NCBI RefSeq assembly: GCF_038397725.1
Contig: NZ_CP151634.1
Location: forward strand, 2,666,001 to 2,730,000
Direction of reading: 5' to 3'
Length of the DNA stretch: 64,000 bases
From: Microbacterium sp. LWO13-1.2
Lineage (GTDB): Bacteria; Actinomycetota; Actinomycetes; Actinomycetales; Microbacteriaceae
Below are positions 7,226-15,451 of this stretch, piece after piece (within the stretch, counting starts at the first letter, position 1; every line of letters begins with the position of its first letter). The position numbers and the translations under genes are program-made. The notes under the pieces are model-generated. The model saw nothing but the letters and a program-made list of their open reading frames with translations, had not been told where the DNA came from and made no database searches.

Positions 7226-8314
7226 TCAGGCCGCCCGCACGGTCGCTGCGCGCGCGAGATCGCGGAGTTCGCTGACGGCGGCGTTGTCCAGGCGCGCCCC
7301 GGACAGAGCCCGGTCGGCCTCCTTGGCGTAGTCCGAGATCATCGTCTCCACGCGATCGAGGGCGCCTGAGCCTGCGATCGTCGCCTGCAGTGACGACACC
7401 TGCTCGTCCGTGAGCGATGCATCGCCCAGCAACTCGTCGAGAAGGTTGCGCGTCGAGGTGTCGACGGCATCCCTGGTGAGGGCGATGAGGACGGTGCGCT
7501 TGCCCTCGCGGAGGTCGTCGCCCGCGGGCTTGCCGGTGACGGCTGCGTCGCCGAACACCCCGAGCACATCGTCGCGAAGCTGGAAAGCCATGCCCAGCGG
7601 ATGACCGAATCGGCGCAGCGCGGCGAGCTGGTCATCCGCGGCGCCGGCGAGGGATGCCCCCAGCAGCAGGGGCTGCTCGATGCTGTATCTGGCCGACTTC
7701 AGCGAGACGACGCGGAGCGCGCGCTCCGCATGCGTGTCGCGCGGATTCACACTCCATGCCGATTCCTCGGCGATGTCGAGGAATTGCCCTGTCGTGACGT
7801 CACGGCGCATCCGGGCGTATTCGGCGCGCACCGTCGCGGCGTGCGGGTGGTCTGCGATCCCGGTCTCCATGAGGTCGTCGCTCCAGGCGACCAGGAGATC
7901 TCCCAGCAGGATCGCGGAGGCGCGTCCGAACGACTCGGCATCGCCCGTCCATCCCGCCGCGCGGTGGGCGCTCTCGAGGGCGCGATGTGCCGCAGGACGG
8001 CCTCGGCGGGTGTCCGAGTTGTCGATGAGATCGTCGTGCACGAGCGCGGCGGACTGGAAGATCTCCAGCGCGGCGCACAGATCCCAGAGCGCATCGCTCT
8101 CCACGGCGTTCCGGTCGAGGAAGCGGGCGACCGAGCGCCAGCCGGAGTGGCAGAAACGTGCCCGCAGTCGCTTACCGCCGACGAGGGTGTCGGCAGCCGC
8201 GTCGAGGAACGAAACCGCGTCAGGGCCGTAGCCGGCGGACTCGGCGCGTGCCCTGTCGAGGAAGCGCTTCAGGCGCTCAGCGACGGCATCGGGGACAGGA
8301 GTGGGGGACGACAC
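7226..8314 (-). CDS. idsA: Polyprenyl diphosphate synthase (trans-isoprenyl, IdsA-like)
   Basis: Elongates allylic diphosphates with isopentenyl diphosphate to farnesyl, geranylgeranyl or longer chains for quinone and lipid carriers. The product has 362 residues. The first aspartate-rich motif is DDLIDNSDTRRG and the second is LRDDVLGVFGD, followed by GDDLREGKRT. Chain length cannot be assigned safely. The GTG at 8314 is preferred to an ATG at 8326 because TATGCT, seven bases before the GTG, overlaps that ATG and looks like a -10 element. The gene has the same place relative to the Rv2175c-type gene as M. tuberculosis idsA2 (Rv2173). Confidence 0.9.
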   Translation of the reverse strand: MSSPTPVPDAVAERLKRFLDRARAESAGYGPDAVSFLDAAADTLVGGKRLRARFCHSGWRSVARFLDRNAVESDALWDLCAALEIFQSAALVHDDLIDNSDTRRGRPAAHRALESAHRAAGWTGDAESFGRASAILLGDLLVAWSDDLMETGIADHPHAATVRAEYARMRRDVTTGQFLDIAEESAWSVNPRDTHAERALRVVSLKSARYSIEQPLLLGASLAGAADDQLAALRRFGHPLGMAFQLRDDVLGVFGDAAVTGKPAGDDLREGKRTVLIALTRDAVDTSTRNLLDELLGDASLTDEQVSSLQATIAGSGALDRVETMISDYAKEADRALSGARLDNAAVSELRDLARAATVRAA

Positions 8315-8378
8315 GACTCTCAGCATACGTACACCGAACGAGGTGCCGGACAGCTACCCCAGATCGCCGGGCTGGGCG

Positions 8379-8384
8379 TAGAAT
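8379..8384 (+). promoter_or_regulatory. Candidate -10 element of the DUF3040 gene
   Basis: TAGAAT lies 28 bases before the ATG at 8413, leaving a leader of about 22 bases that holds a GAGGGGGA ribosome site. A -35 is not obvious. Confidence 0.4.
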
Positions 8385-8412
8385 GTAAGGCACCATACCC
8401 GAGGGGGACGAG

Positions 8413-8787
8413 ATGCCACTGTCCGAACAGGAGCAGCGTCTGCTTGATGAGATGGAACGCCATCTCCTGCACAACGACGCCGACGTCGTGAGCGCGCCCT
8501 CCGGTGATCGTGCCTTGAGCTACCGCAACCTCGTGTACGGGGCACTCCTCCTGCTGGCCGGCGTCGGCGCGCTGATCGCGGGTGTCGCCCTCGGCGACGT
8601 GCTCGGCATCGTCGTCGGTGTGATCGGTTTCGCGACGATGCTCGCCGGAGTGATGCTCGCTGTCACCCCGGTGCGCCGCACCACCCCGGTGCCGGCTCGC
8701 GAGGGCAAGTCGGCCAAGCCGCAGAACTCGGCGTCCTTCATGGATCGCATGAACGATCGATGGGATCGCCGCCAAGACGGTCGCTGA
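8413..8787 (+). CDS. DUF3040 domain-containing membrane protein
   Basis: A 124-residue small membrane protein of unknown function. The start MPLSEQEQRLLDEMERHL is the hallmark of DUF3040. Two adjacent transmembrane helices cover about 40-58 and 61-80, and a short charged C-terminal tail follows. Actinobacteria commonly keep this gene just ahead of mraZ (M. tuberculosis Rv2169c region), so a link to the envelope is plausible but unproved. A strong GGGGGA ribosome site sets the start, and a terminator separates it from the dcw cluster. Confidence 0.92.
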   Translation: MPLSEQEQRLLDEMERHLLHNDADVVSAPSGDRALSYRNLVYGALLLLAGVGALIAGVALGDVLGIVVGVIGFATMLAGVMLAVTPVRRTTPVPAREGKSAKPQNSASFMDRMNDRWDRRQDGR

Positions 8788-8810
8788 CCGCCAACAAGTC
8801 GTCTTCTCGA

Positions 8811-8851
8811 AGGCCCGGATGCTCTGAGCATCCGGGCCTTCGTCGTTTCTC
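8811..8851 (+). terminator. Rho-independent terminator after the DUF3040 gene
   Basis: A 13-bp stem (8811-8823 with 8827-8839, AGGCCCGGATGCT and its complement) closes a three-base loop and is followed by TCGTCGTTTCT. It isolates the dcw cluster from the upstream gene. Confidence 0.8.
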
Positions 8852-8982
8852 GGCGCGGCGCGGTGTTGGGGCGATGCGCGCTGGCCCTCCCCTCTTCCTC
8901 CACTGCGCTCCACCGCGAGAAATCAAGGATCTCAAGACGCTCATGCGCGGATCGACGAAGGATCACGGCGATTGGTCGTAGG

Positions 8983-9012
8983 TTTGTGGAGGAAAGTGGA
9001 GTAAAGTGGGGC
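8983..9012 (+). promoter_or_regulatory. MraZ operator: three 10-bp direct repeats
   Basis: TTTGTGGAGG, AAAGTGGAGT and AAAGTGGGGC follow one another exactly, each repeat advancing one helical turn. MraZ proteins bind three or four direct repeats with a GTGG/TGGG core and this spacing. They lie 40-69 bases before the mraZ start, so MraZ very likely controls its own operon and the division genes behind it. Confidence 0.85.
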
Positions 9013-9051
9013 GCACCTCGAGTTGGCCGGACGAAGAGGGGGGTGATGGCC

Positions 9052-9483
9052 ATGTTGCTGGGGACGCACTCACCGAAGCTCGACGACAAGGGACGGGTCA
9101 TCCTTCCCGCGAAGTTCCGCGAAGATCTGGGCGGCGGCATCGTCGTCACCCGCGGTCAGGAACGCTGCCTCTACGTCTTCAGCACTGCCGAGTTCGAGAC
9201 CATGCACGAGCGGATCCGACGGGCCCCGCTCGCCAACAAGCAGGCGCGTGACTTCATGCGTCTGTTCCTCTCCGGAGCGAGCGCGGAGATGCCGGACAGC
9301 CAGAACCGCATCACCATCCCGGCGCACCTTCGTCAGTACGCCGGGCTCCAGAAGGAGCTCGTCGTCACGGGAGTCGGCGCCCACGCCGAGATCTGGGATG
9401 CCGAGAGCTGGAACACCTACCTCGCGGCCGGCGAGGAGACCTACGCAGACCTGGAGCAGGAGGTGATTCCGGGACTCTTCTGA
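9052..9483 (+). CDS. mraZ: Transcriptional regulator MraZ
   Basis: A 143-residue ring-forming DNA-binding protein, first gene of the dcw cluster. Two AbrB-like halves are visible, each with its signature: [15 protein letters not shown] near 9-23 and [14 protein letters not shown] near 82-95. The start [14 protein letters not shown] is canonical for the family. In-frame GTG (9043) and ATG (9046) codons lie just before, but the ATG at 9052 gives the usual length and best distance to the GAGGGGGG run. It is followed by a 115-base spacer and rsmH. Autoregulation is inferred from the operator repeats upstream. Confidence 0.95.
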   Translation: MLLGTHSPKLDDKGRVILPAKFREDLGGGIVVTRGQERCLYVFSTAEFETMHERIRRAPLANKQARDFMRLFLSGASAEMPDSQNRITIPAHLRQYAGLQKELVVTGVGAHAEIWDAESWNTYLAAGEETYADLEQEVIPGLF

Positions 9484-9598
9484 CCACGGCTGTGATGCCC
9501 CGCCGCTCCCGCCCCGACACACTTCCCCGGTGCCGGGTCGAGCGGAGGGGGATCAGGGCCCTGGTCACCGGAAAGAGAAACGTCACCCGAGAAAGATC

Positions 9599-10537
9599 AT
9601 GAACCTCCGAGACATTCACACCCCCGTCCTGCTCGACCGCTGCGTCGAGCTGCTCGCTCCCGCCCTCCAGGCCGACGGAGCGGTGCTCGTGGATGCCACG
9701 CTCGGCATGGGCGGCCACGCCGAGGCCTTCCTCCAGCGCTTCGACAACATCCGGCTCATCGGGCTGGATCGCGACACGGATGCCCTGCGGATCGCGGGGG
9801 AGCGGCTCGCACGCTTCGCGGACCGGATCACCCTCGTGCACACCGTGTACGACGAGATCGGCCTGCACGCACAGGGCGCCGCCGGCATCCTCTTCGACCT
9901 CGGTGTCTCCTCGTTGCAGCTCGATGAAGCAGAGCGCGGGTTCGCGTACTCCAAGGACGCACCGCTGGACATGCGCATGGACCAGACCAAGGGGGTCACC
10001 GCCGCCGAAGTCATCGCCACGTACAACGAGGGCAACCTCCGCCGCATCTTCGAGCGCTACGGCGAGGAGAAGCTCGCCGGCCGCTACGCGCGTTTCATCA
10101 TCGAGGCGCGACAGAAGCAGCCGATCACCCGCTCCGGCGAACTCGTGGAACTGCTGATCGCGGCGACCCCCGCCGCAGCGCAGCGCGCGGGCCACCCGGC
10201 CAAGCGCGTGTTCCAGGCGTTGCGCATCGAGGTCAATGCCGAGCTGAACGTGCTCGCAGACGCGATCCCTGCGGCGATGGACGCACTCAGCGTCGGTGGA
10301 CGGATCGTCGTGATGTCGTATCAGTCGCTGGAAGACCGCCTGGTCAAGCAGGCGTTCGCGGCCGGGGCTGCTTCGACGACGCCCCCGGGACTCCCGGTCG
10401 AACTCCCCGAGCACGCTCCGCGGTTCCGCATCGTGACCAAGGGCGCCGAACTGGCGGACGACGCCGAGCGTGCGCGCAACCCCCGGGCGATCCCGGTGCG
10501 GCTGCGCGCGGCCGAGAAGATCAGGGAGTCGGCATGA
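9599..10537 (+). CDS. rsmH: 16S rRNA (cytosine(1402)-N4)-methyltransferase
   Basis: Methylates N4 of C1402 in the ribosomal decoding centre using S-adenosylmethionine. The 312-residue protein begins [19 protein letters not shown], as RsmH does, and has the SAM-binding motif [14 protein letters not shown] (about 33-46) plus the motif [16 protein letters not shown] near 240. The frame is open 69 bases further upstream but that extension is not family-like, so ATG 9599 is used. The stop overlaps the next start as ATGA, which indicates translational coupling to the ftsL-like gene. Confidence 0.95.
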   Translation: MNLRDIHTPVLLDRCVELLAPALQADGAVLVDATLGMGGHAEAFLQRFDNIRLIGLDRDTDALRIAGERLARFADRITLVHTVYDEIGLHAQGAAGILFDLGVSSLQLDEAERGFAYSKDAPLDMRMDQTKGVTAAEVIATYNEGNLRRIFERYGEEKLAGRYARFIIEARQKQPITRSGELVELLIAATPAAAQRAGHPAKRVFQALRIEVNAELNVLADAIPAAMDALSVGGRIVVMSYQSLEDRLVKQAFAAGAASTTPPGLPVELPEHAPRFRIVTKGAELADDAERARNPRAIPVRLRAAEKIRESA

Positions 10538-11097
10538 GCCTCAACGCCACCGCGCGCGTCCTGCCACGGCCCTCTGCGCCGACGAAGGCGCCGGAACGTC
10601 GCCTTCGTCCCCTGGAGCGTCCTGCCGAACGACGCAAGCCCAAGCTCGCTTACGCGCTGATCGCCCTCGGTGGTGCGATGGCGATCGGTGCTCTCCAGAT
10701 CGCGCTCTCGCTGGCGATCACCCAGGACTCCTTCACGCTTGCCGCGCTCAACTCGCAGCAGCGCGAGTTGAACCTGCGCACGCACGCGCTGCAGGAGGAA
10801 CTCACCGGGCTCAGTTCGCCGCAGCTGCTGGCCAGCAGCGCAGCCGGCCTCGGAATGGTCGTCGCGGGGTCGCCCTCGTATCTGCGCCTCAGCGACGGTG
10901 CGGTGTTCGGAGCAGGCTCCGGTGCCGATTGGTACTCGACGGTCGACCCGAACGGTTCGGGCGCGGTGGGCAATGCGCTCCTGCAGGCCGCGCATACCGA
11001 GACGACACCGCCGGCCGGTGATGAAGCCGCGGAGAGTACGACATCCGATCTGCCGCCGTCGATCACCGATGGCCTCCCCAGCCCCACGACCCACTGA
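10534..11097 (+). CDS. ftsL: FtsL-like cell division protein
   Basis: A 187-residue bitopic membrane protein: basic cytoplasmic N-terminus, one transmembrane helix (about 36-58) and a coiled-coil-type segment (about 60-95, [18 protein letters not shown]), then a low-complexity extracytoplasmic tail. FtsL sequences are poorly conserved, so the call rests on topology, length of the coiled coil and position between rsmH and ftsI. It would bridge FtsQ/FtsB and the FtsW-FtsI synthase at the septum. The start overlaps rsmH. Confidence 0.8.
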   Translation: MSLNATARVLPRPSAPTKAPERRLRPLERPAERRKPKLAYALIALGGAMAIGALQIALSLAITQDSFTLAALNSQQRELNLRTHALQEELTGLSSPQLLASSAAGLGMVVAGSPSYLRLSDGAVFGAGSGADWYSTVDPNGSGAVGNALLQAAHTETTPPAGDEAAESTTSDLPPSITDGLPSPTTH

Positions 11098-11123
11098 GCC
11101 GAAACCCAGACGGAGACATCCTC

Positions 11124-12908
11124 ATGACGACACGAGCCACCCGCAGTCCGCGGCGACGCACCGTCGTCGCCCTCGCCGTCGTGCTCGCCGTGCTGGCGGC
11201 GTTCGTCGTCCGGCTTGTCGACATCCAGGTGGTCAGGGCGGATGCCCATGTCGAGGACTCGCTCCGCACCGGCAAACTCGGAACGTCGACGTCGATCCCC
11301 GGTCAGCGCGGATCGATCGTGGACTCCGAAGGCACAGTCCTCGCCTCCAGCGTCCTGGTCTACGACGCCCAGCTGAGCCCGCAGGTCATCATGCTCCTGG
11401 AGAACGACGAGGAGAACAAGCCGAAGCTGCCGTGGGCCGAGGCGTCCGAGAAGATCGCCGCGATCACCGGTCAGACCGGCGATGAGGTGCGCGCGATCGT
11501 CGCCGCCGCTCTTGCCGAGAACGCCGAGAGTCAGTACGCGCTGCTGAAGCGGGGCCTGACCACCGAGCAGTACCTCGCGCTGCGCGACCTGGGGCTGCCC
11601 TATCTGGCCGTGAAGCCCCGGGAGACACGGGTCTACCCGAATGGCGCCGTCGCCGGCAACATCGTCGGCTTCCTCGACGGAGAGGGCAAGGCGCAGGTCG
11701 GCGTCGAGAAGATGGAGGGCCAGTGCCTGGCCTCCACCGCCGGCGAGAGGTCCTACCGCACCGGCAAGGACGGCGTCGTGATCCCCGGCAGTGAACGCAC
11801 TGTCGACGCGGTGGACGGTGGAACCGTGCAGCTCACGCTCAACAGCGATCTGCAGTGGTACATGCAGCAGATGATCGGCGAAGAGGCGCAGAAGCAGGGT
11901 GCCAAGGGCGGCACCGTCACAGTCGTCGAGACCAAGACCGGCAAGATCCGGGCGGCGGCCGAGTGGCCGGCGATGGACCCCAATGATCTGGATGCGTCGG
12001 CACGCGAGACCTGGGGCAACCAGATCTTCACGTACGACTTCGAGCCCGGCTCGACGTTCAAAGCGATCACCGCCGCTGCGGTGATCGAGGGCGCGGGGGC
12101 GAGCCCCCTGACCACCGTCACGGCTTCGTCTCGCGAGACGTTCCCGAACGGGGCCGTCATCAACGACGCCTTCTCGCACCCGGACTACAACTACACGCTC
12201 GCCGGCGCACTGATCGACTCGTCGAACGTGGCGCTGTCGAAGTTCGGCGAGATGGTCAGTCCGGACGTGCGCCACGACTACCTGCAGCGATTCGGCGTCG
12301 GCACCGAGACGATCGGGTTCCCGAACGAGACCGACGGCACGCTGCACCCGACCAGCGAGTGGGACAACCAGTCGATCTACACCACCTCCTTCGGTCAGCA
12401 CTTCACCGTCACCGCACCGCAGCTCGCCGGGGCGTACCAGGCGATCGCCAACGGCGGGGAGAAGATCGGGCTCTCGCTCGTCGAGTCCTGCACGCAGACG
12501 GACGGCACCGTCGTCACGCCGGATGCGCCAGAACGCGAGCAGATCGTCACGCCCGAGACCGCATCGCAGCTGACGCGCATGCTGGAGAACGTCGCGGTGC
12601 AGGGCGGACTCGCCGAAGACATCGCGGTGCCCGGCTACCGTGTCACGAGCAAGACCGGAACCGCGCAGGTCGCAGATCTGGTCAACGGCGGCTACAAGTC
12701 CGGCGTCTACTACACGAGCATGGTCGGCTTCGCGCCCGTCGACGATCCTGAGTACGTCATCGTGGTGACCCTCGACGAGCCGACTAGAATTACATCGTCT
12801 GCCGCAACCGCTTCCGCCTTCCAGAAGGCCGTGACGCAGGTCATGAAGACCTATCGCGTCATGCCGTCGTCCACGCCGATGGACGAGTTGCTGCCCAAGT
12901 TCGAATAG
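11124..12908 (+). CDS. ftsI: Septal peptidoglycan transpeptidase, class B penicillin-binding protein FtsI/PbpB
   Basis: Cross-links septal peptidoglycan with FtsW. The 594 residues hold one N-terminal membrane anchor (about 13-33), a dimerisation domain with GQRGSIVDSEG (60-70) and a transpeptidase domain. Active-site motifs are intact: STFK with serine S310 and K313, SSN at 366-368 and KTGTAQ at 510-515. A GGAGA ribosome site precedes the ATG. The next gene is murF after 27 bases; murE, which normally follows ftsI in this cluster, is not there. Confidence 0.96.
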   Translation: MTTRATRSPRRRTVVALAVVLAVLAAFVVRLVDIQVVRADAHVEDSLRTGKLGTSTSIPGQRGSIVDSEGTVLASSVLVYDAQLSPQVIMLLENDEENKPKLPWAEASEKIAAITGQTGDEVRAIVAAALAENAESQYALLKRGLTTEQYLALRDLGLPYLAVKPRETRVYPNGAVAGNIVGFLDGEGKAQVGVEKMEGQCLASTAGERSYRTGKDGVVIPGSERTVDAVDGGTVQLTLNSDLQWYMQQMIGEEAQKQGAKGGTVTVVETKTGKIRAAAEWPAMDPNDLDASARETWGNQIFTYDFEPGSTFKAITAAAVIEGAGASPLTTVTASSRETFPNGAVINDAFSHPDYNYTLAGALIDSSNVALSKFGEMVSPDVRHDYLQRFGVGTETIGFPNETDGTLHPTSEWDNQSIYTTSFGQHFTVTAPQLAGAYQAIANGGEKIGLSLVESCTQTDGTVVTPDAPEREQIVTPETASQLTRMLENVAVQGGLAEDIAVPGYRVTSKTGTAQVADLVNGGYKSGVYYTSMVGFAPVDDPEYVIVVTLDEPTRITSSAATASAFQKAVTQVMKTYRVMPSSTPMDELLPKFE

Positions 12909-12935
12909 CCGGCGAGAGCCGCGCATGGAGATGTC

Positions 12936-14348
12936 ATGATCGCCCTGTCGCTTGCTGAGATCGCCGCCATCACCGGTGGTGACCTGCGTCTCGTCGGAGA
13001 CGACACCGCCACCACGGTGGTGAGGGGAGTGGTCGACACGGACTCCCGAGAGATGGAGCCGGGGTCGATCTTCGTCGCGAAGCCCGGGGCCGAGACCGAT
13101 GGGCACCGCTTCGTCGGCGCCGCCGCTCAGGCGGGAGCCGTCCTGGCGATCGTCGAGCGGCCGGTCGATGAAGCTGTGACCCAGATCGTGGTGACGGATG
13201 TGATCGCGGCCCTGGCTGATCTGGCCAAGGAGGTCGTGGGGCGCGTGCGCGCCATCGGGAATCTGAGGATCGTCGGCATCACGGGCTCGAACGGCAAGAC
13301 CACGACGAAGAACTTCCTCGCTCGCATCCTGTCGGACGAGGGCGAGGTCGTCGCGCCCGTCAGGTCGTTCAACAATGAGGTCGGCGCTCCCGTCACCATG
13401 CTCCGCGTCACCGAGAACACGCGGTATCTGGTGAGCGAGTTCGGCGCAGCGGCACCGGGGAGCATCGCTCACCTCGCCGGTCTGGTCGAGCCGGACGTCG
13501 CGGTCGTCTTGATGGTGGGCCTTGCCCATGCCGGCGGGTTCGGCGGCATCGAGGAGACGGCGAAGGCCAAGGCGGAGTTGGTGGCCGCGGCGCGAGCCGA
13601 TGGCACGGCGGTTCTGGGTATCGACGATTCTCGAGTGGCCGCGATGCGGGAACTCGCCACTGAGCGCGGTATGCGCGTCGTCGGTTTCGGGCAGAGCGCC
13701 GCCGCAGACATCCGGGCGGACGACGTCGCAGTGACGGCATCCGGCACGCGCTGCACCGTCGAAGTCGACGGCATCCGATTCCCGCTCCACATGCAGGTGC
13801 TCGGCGCGCATCATGTCGGCAACGCGCTGGCGGCGATCGCCGCGGCCGGCGTGCTGGGCGTGTCGGTTGCGGATGCGATCGCCCGTCTGGAGACCGTGGA
13901 GATCGCGGAGCGCTGGAGGATGCAGCCACTCGGCAGCGACCGCGTGCGCATCATCAACGATGCGTACAACGCCAGCCCCGACTCGATGGCGGCAGCCCTT
14001 CGCACTCTTGCTCAGATCACCGGCCCCGGTGAGCGAACCGTCGCCGTGCTCGGCGCGATGACAGAGCTCGGTGAGAGCACGGGGGAGGAGCACGACCGTA
14101 TCGGCCTGCTCGCCGTGCGCCTGAACATCCAGCGGATCGTCGTCGTCGGCCCTGAGGCCCGCCGTCTCTACCTCTCCGCCGTCGGTGAAGGCTCCTGGGA
14201 CAGCGAGGCCGTGCATCTGCCCGATCAGGATGCCGCTTTCGAATACCTGCGCACAGAACTTCGCGACGGCGACCGCGTGCTCGTGAAATCATCCAATTCC
14301 GTGGGCCTTCGGCATCTCGGCGATCGTCTGGGAGAATTGTTCTCGTGA
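12936..14348 (+). CDS. murF: UDP-N-acetylmuramoyl-tripeptide-D-alanyl-D-alanine ligase
   Basis: Adds D-Ala-D-Ala to the UDP-MurNAc-tripeptide, completing the stem peptide in the cytoplasm. The 470-residue Mur ligase has the ATP loop GITGSNGKTTTKN (114-126), and the MurF-specific features SFNNEVGAPVT (about 142-152) and NDAYNASPDSM (about 345-355), which exclude MurE. The start follows a weak GGAGATGTC context. The last codons overlap mraY (GTGA), so these two are translationally coupled. Confidence 0.95.
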   Translation: MIALSLAEIAAITGGDLRLVGDDTATTVVRGVVDTDSREMEPGSIFVAKPGAETDGHRFVGAAAQAGAVLAIVERPVDEAVTQIVVTDVIAALADLAKEVVGRVRAIGNLRIVGITGSNGKTTTKNFLARILSDEGEVVAPVRSFNNEVGAPVTMLRVTENTRYLVSEFGAAAPGSIAHLAGLVEPDVAVVLMVGLAHAGGFGGIEETAKAKAELVAAARADGTAVLGIDDSRVAAMRELATERGMRVVGFGQSAAADIRADDVAVTASGTRCTVEVDGIRFPLHMQVLGAHHVGNALAAIAAAGVLGVSVADAIARLETVEIAERWRMQPLGSDRVRIINDAYNASPDSMAAALRTLAQITGPGERTVAVLGAMTELGESTGEEHDRIGLLAVRLNIQRIVVVGPEARRLYLSAVGEGSWDSEAVHLPDQDAAFEYLRTELRDGDRVLVKSSNSVGLRHLGDRLGELFS

Positions 14349-15451
14349 GGTCCCTGCTAATGGCGGCGGCGATATCGCTCGCCTTCACACTCTTCCTGAC
14401 TCCTGTCTTCCTCCGGCTGTTCCGCAAATGGGGATGGGGGCAGGTCATCCGCACCCCCGAGGACATCGCCAACCCCAGCCACGAGGCGAAGCGCGGAACG
14501 CCGACGATGGGCGGGGTGATCTTCATCCTCGGCACCATCGTGGGTTACTTCACCGGTGTGTACGTCAGCGGCGAAGTGCCTGCGCTGTCGTCGATCCTGG
14601 TGATCTGGTTGATGGTCGGGTTCGGTGCCGTCGGCTTCATCGACGACTACATGAAGGTGCGCAGTCAGCGCAGCCTCGGCCTCTCCGGCTGGAGGAAGGT
14701 GATCGGGCAGCTGCTCGTGATCATCCCGTTCGGCGTCGTCGCCCTGAACTTTCCGAACACGTTCGATCAGACACCGGCGAGTGGCTCGATCTCGCTGTTC
14801 CGCGACATCACGTGGCTGAACCTCTTCGTGTTCGGCGCGATCCTCGGATGGGTCCTGTACCTGGTGTGGATCGCGATCATCGGCGTGGCGACCTCGAACA
14901 GCGTGAACCTGACTGACGGGCTGGACGGCCTCGCGGCTGGAGCCGGTGTGTTCGTCGTCGGTGCATACAGCCTGATCGCGTTCTGGCAGTTCAAGCAGTC
15001 GTGCACGGTCGTGGATACCGAGGCCCTCAGCGGATGCTACGAGGTGCGCGATCCGTTCAACCTCGCCATCATCTCCGCGTCGTTCGCCGCCGGGCTCATC
15101 GGCTTCCTCTGGTGGAATGCCCCGAAGGCCAAGGTCTTCATGGGCGACGTCGGCTCGATGGCGATCGGTGGCGTGATCACGGCGATGGCGATCCTCACCC
15201 GCACCGAACTGCTGCTCTTCGTAATCGCCGGGGTCTTCGTGATCTCCTCCGGGTCGGTGATCCTGCAGCGCACCTACTTCAAGGCGACTCGCGGCAAGCG
15301 GCTGTTCCTGATGAGCCCGTTCCACCACCATCTCGAGATGCGCGGCTGGCCGGAGGTCACCATCGTCGTGCGCCTCTGGGTCATCGCGGGCCTGCTGGCG
15401 GTGTCGGCCGTCGGACTCTTCTACGTCGAGTGGTTGACGCGTGTCGACTGA
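14345..15451 (+). CDS. mraY: Phospho-N-acetylmuramoyl-pentapeptide-transferase
   Basis: Integral membrane enzyme that moves phospho-MurNAc-pentapeptide from UDP to undecaprenyl phosphate, forming lipid I. The 368 residues contain about ten transmembrane helices, the motif KRGTPTMGG (about 50-58), the catalytic aspartates of FIDDYMK (about 99-105) and NLTDGLDGLA (about 189-198), and FHHHLE near 322-327. The GTG start overlaps the murF stop and the coding end overlaps the murD start by 11 bases. Confidence 0.96.
   Translation: MRSLLMAAAISLAFTLFLTPVFLRLFRKWGWGQVIRTPEDIANPSHEAKRGTPTMGGVIFILGTIVGYFTGVYVSGEVPALSSILVIWLMVGFGAVGFIDDYMKVRSQRSLGLSGWRKVIGQLLVIIPFGVVALNFPNTFDQTPASGSISLFRDITWLNLFVFGAILGWVLYLVWIAIIGVATSNSVNLTDGLDGLAAGAGVFVVGAYSLIAFWQFKQSCTVVDTEALSGCYEVRDPFNLAIISASFAAGLIGFLWWNAPKAKVFMGDVGSMAIGGVITAMAILTRTELLLFVIAGVFVISSGSVILQRTYFKATRGKRLFLMSPFHHHLEMRGWPEVTIVVRLWVIAGLLAVSAVGLFYVEWLTRVD

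Noticed and set aside
10650..14216. A 1188-codon open frame antisense to ftsL, ftsI and murF
   Set aside because: Same GC effect. The sense strand has complete transpeptidase and Mur ligase motifs, and the antisense frame has no start context or family likeness.
12936..14348. Reading this gene as murE to fill the missing place in the cluster
   Set aside because: It carries MurF-specific motifs (SFNNEVGAPVT, NDAYNASPDSM) and lacks the DNPR-type motif expected in MurE.
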